Shown one piece after another: positions 62,701 through 64,000 of a stretch of DNA of 64,000 bases. This DNA is from UBA1181 sp045113275 (GTDB lineage: Bacteria > Bacteroidota > Bacteroidia > Bacteroidales > Paludibacteraceae), in assembly GCA_045113275.1 (NCBI GenBank), contig JBGUIU010000323.1, positions 10,458 through 74,457 on the forward strand, written 5' to 3'. Both the position numbers and the translations under genes were made by a program. Positions within the stretch are counted from its first letter, which is position 1. The number at the start of each line of letters is the position of its first letter. The notes under the pieces are model-generated. The model was not told the origin of the DNA. It searched no databases and saw only the letters and a list, made by a program, of their open reading frames with translations.

Positions 62701-63771
62701 GTGACAGAACATGGTCGAATGATTGATATATGTATTCAGGACACGGGCGTAGGAATGACTGAAGAACAATTAAACTCAATTCGGAATGATGAGAATGTCA
62801 TATCTACTCTGGGAACTAAGATGGAGAAGGGCACAGGACTTGGTTTTAAGATGGCGAAGGACTTTGTCGAAAAGAGTGGTGGTCGTTTGTCAGTGGAGAG
62901 TAAGATTGAAGAAGGGACTAAGATAATAATTTCATTGCCTGTCTCTGATAAAGTGGATGAAGACAAGTTGGCGTTGATGCAGGAAGATAAAAATAACACG
63001 TTTGAGATCAATGCGGATTTATTGCAAGGAAACACAGTTATGATTGTAGATGATGATCCGCTTATATTGTTACATATACAGACTATTCTAGAACCTTATT
63101 TCCGTGTTGTTGAGGCTAATAATGGAGAAGAAGGATATGAAGTGGCACTGAAAGAACAGCCAGATATTATACTAAGTGATGTTGAAATGCCACTATGTGA
63201 TGGAATTACGATGTATGAGCGATTAAAACAAAACTCAACGATGACACAGATTCCTTTGGTGTTCTTATCAGCAAGGAATGCGGAAAGTGATCGTTTGATG
63301 GGATTGTATAAAGGCGCAATAGATTATATTTCAAAACCGTTCTACGAAAAAGAGTTGTTGATGAAACTGACGAATATCCTTATGCTTCGTAGAAATCAGC
63401 AACAACAGGTTTTGGAAAATAATTATACGGGGAATATAGATGAAAAGATGGAAAGCACCATCAATCCATTATTGAAATCCCTCTTGGACTTAATTGCGGA
63501 AAAATATTCTGATTCTGGATTCTCAGCAGAGGATATGTCGGCTTCGTTGGCGATGAGTAAATCTACATTCTCACGCAAACTAAAATCTATAACGGATAAA
63601 ACACCGACTGAAATTTTAAATGAATATCGACTTCATAAAGCGCAAGCACTTTTGAAAGAAGGTGGAAAATCAATCACTGAAATTGCATATACTGTCGGAT
63701 TTAATGATCCATTATATTTCAGTAAGAAATATAAATCATTTTTTGGCATTTCACCTTCTTTGGAAAAATAA
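59755..63771 (+). CDS. Hybrid two-component system regulator (HTCS)
   Basis: 1338 residues in the HTCS layout: signal peptide; periplasmic two-component-propeller repeats (about 30-660, e.g. GFLWIGTEYGLNRFDG, GDIWIGTQNAGLLRY); Y_Y_Y domain (about 690-765); transmembrane segment near 772-792. A coiled coil and HisKA follow with His852 (AHDLKNP), then HATPase with DTGVGM and GTGLGFKM. The receiver domain has Asp1142 (ILSDVEMP) and the AraC-type HTH runs from about 1235 to the end. These proteins sense glycan fragments and activate polysaccharide-use genes, usually adjacent. No target is in the window to its left; the likely target lies beyond 64000. Confidence 0.95.
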   Translation: MTRFSRLLLYAIVCSIIWIDAMADDLSTFSRYTSKDGLSCNYIHDIIQDTCGFLWIGTEYGLNRFDGVHFRSYYMEETPSLYRNQILHLSLMSNGKMLIAGNNGLIVSYDEKSDLFVDMMPDEFKTSYFKGITGFYEDENNRTWASTTNGIYSYFPEQGKFAKYPGVTDSTEYSFISAVIKDDWGRYFCGTYSGISVFDKNGRHLKEYDEKLSIGMMVSNINRLESNKFLISSFVGGLWIIDIGENGEISSPRALEIPIRNINSIIKDSKGRYWFGTAGSGLWRATYDGKFHFEKIEPRNSKIEELQKIHCLYEDRNGDIWIGTQNAGLLRYSTMRNSGSIHSADIGFPAVDGTSFVQDEEGNIYVGSDGHGIFIISPDFQILKNITIEDGLSSNNVLSIKKDSNGDILIVVWGGELCRLNTKTRKVTKIPFGGIQTSFSTCKSLAVMPDGELWVAVAGDGVYVKEKENWYRKRLQDTAQFKIPDIWIEDIIYSPTGVKWIISSRTIWRCDEKGEKAVFPDVDATPVHQPLLMIQGVCDDEGNLYVVSNQGVIRFDEDGNQYKWLDYLPDGQYSSILRDQKGIFWTSGSNGIISFEDEKQTYAKILLDERYRSRNYFTHRAAFIDKDGRFYFGSTEGFVMFDPRHIHKEHEVNYLAFSRLYVKGKKQEFGSKYLPESLSDLKKLKLNYDETNISITLDVIDFSGLNDVELSYRLRGLDRDWIDMQEKREIKISHIPHGSYVLEVRAKKGLEEVYSKKISLPIVVSPPWWKTWWFDVLATLIIALSISLVIFHRFKKIKEQRELLRQMVLERTKKLDDINHLLEQKQQVIEQRNKDLEQALAEKDRLLSVIAHDLKNPMFAIVGALDSVLKHHESLENTWKVLKDIYLSAFNLQSAMVKLLEWARGKQTEVNCHIESSSVREMVKEVLSLLNAMFVEKQIDISITYDLQHCAMMDSRMVATALRNVLTNAVKFTPEKGSISIDVTEHGRMIDICIQDTGVGMTEEQLNSIRNDENVISTLGTKMEKGTGLGFKMAKDFVEKSGGRLSVESKIEEGTKIIISLPVSDKVDEDKLALMQEDKNNTFEINADLLQGNTVMIVDDDPLILLHIQTILEPYFRVVEANNGEEGYEVALKEQPDIILSDVEMPLCDGITMYERLKQNSTMTQIPLVFLSARNAESDRLMGLYKGAIDYISKPFYEKELLMKLTNILMLRRNQQQQVLENNYTGNIDEKMESTINPLLKSLLDLIAEKYSDSGFSAEDMSASLAMSKSTFSRKLKSITDKTPTEILNEYRLHKAQALLKEGGKSITEIAYTVGFNDPLYFSKKYKSFFGISPSLEK

Positions 63772-63917
63772 TCCATTTTTAAGTTGTTATTTATCAATTG
63801 GTTAATGGCTATTTTTATAGTTATTGTGAGACAGATCTCCATATATCAAATAAAAAAAAGAACAATTTATCCATGTATTTGAAATAAAATTCCATGATAT
63901 ATTGCATGAAATTATTG

Positions 63918-63925
63918 TATATTTG
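63918..63925 (+). promoter_or_regulatory. -7 box near right edge
   Basis: TATATTTG matches TAnnTTTG and points out of the window, 147 bases after the HTCS stop. It may drive the gene(s) controlled by the HTCS. No open frame starts before the window ends. Confidence 0.4.
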
Positions 63926-64000
63926 CAATGTCAATAAATAAGATTGTTGATATAAGTGTAATAATGGTTTTTATAACGTCTGAACTTTGATAGTGGAATT

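Overview
The window is AT-rich DNA from a member of the Bacteroidetes, most likely order Bacteroidales. The evidence is the repeated Bacteroidetes-type promoter boxes (TTTG, a spacer of about 19-21, then TAnnTTTG), an UpxY-type NusG paralogue heading a capsule locus, a hybrid two-component regulator, a GH95 fucosidase, type IX secretion (T9SS) C-terminal domains, an Lnb-type lipoprotein acyltransferase and an acyl-ACP thioesterase linked to ilvDBN. The family cannot be fixed from the sequence. No rRNA, tRNA, CRISPR array, insertion sequence or prophage was seen.

Layout. 1-15475 is mainly housekeeping: a GH95 gene cut by the left edge, a small membrane protein, a tiny T9SS-type protein, hisS, then phoH-purC and recF-dciA-thioesterase. 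A second tiny T9SS-like protein is followed by an Lnb homologue, two overlapping mini-lipoproteins, gapA, and the minus-strand operon ilvD-ilvB-ilvN-thioesterase (without ilvC).

15684-56174 is a capsule/exopolysaccharide locus. A canonical promoter and a leader able to fold into a large hairpin precede upxY. Then come rfbB, ugd, a Wzx flippase and a VioA-like sugar aminotransferase, which with RfbB suggests dTDP-Qui4N. Next is an unusual cassette: ATP-grasp, second PLP enzyme, second ATP-grasp, U32-like TIM barrel, HpcH-type C-C lyase, aldo/keto reductase, MmgE/PrpD, a phosphonopyruvate-decarboxylase-like TPP enzyme, a papain-fold-like lipoprotein, and fumarase/tartrate-dehydratase beta and alpha subunits. 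Glycosyltransferases, hexapeptide acetyltransferases, a Wzy-like polymerase, a beta-helix lipoprotein and O-acyltransferases follow. Two large surface proteins with CotH-kinase and lamin-tail domains and T9SS tails, a radical SAM/SPASM protein, a UDP-GlcA 4-epimerase, a last glycosyltransferase and UDP-galactopyranose mutase complete the locus. A recombination scar between 34997 and 35267 carries fragments of two glycosyltransferase genes.

56175-64000 holds a candidate noncoding transcription unit (24-bp perfect palindrome, very strong terminator), metY, mntP, a voltage-gated-type K+ channel with a zinc ribbon, and a hybrid two-component regulator whose target probably lies beyond the right edge.

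How the genes fit together: RfbB plus the VioA-like enzyme would make a 4-amino sugar. Ugd plus the epimerase would give UDP-GlcA and UDP-GalA, and Glf would give UDP-Galf. The central cassette has the enzyme types needed to build, hydrate/dehydrate, decarboxylate, reduce or aminate a small carboxylic acid and join it by an ATP-dependent ligase. My best inference is an unusual acyl or aminoacyl decoration on a capsular amino sugar. This is the strongest candidate for an undescribed system here.
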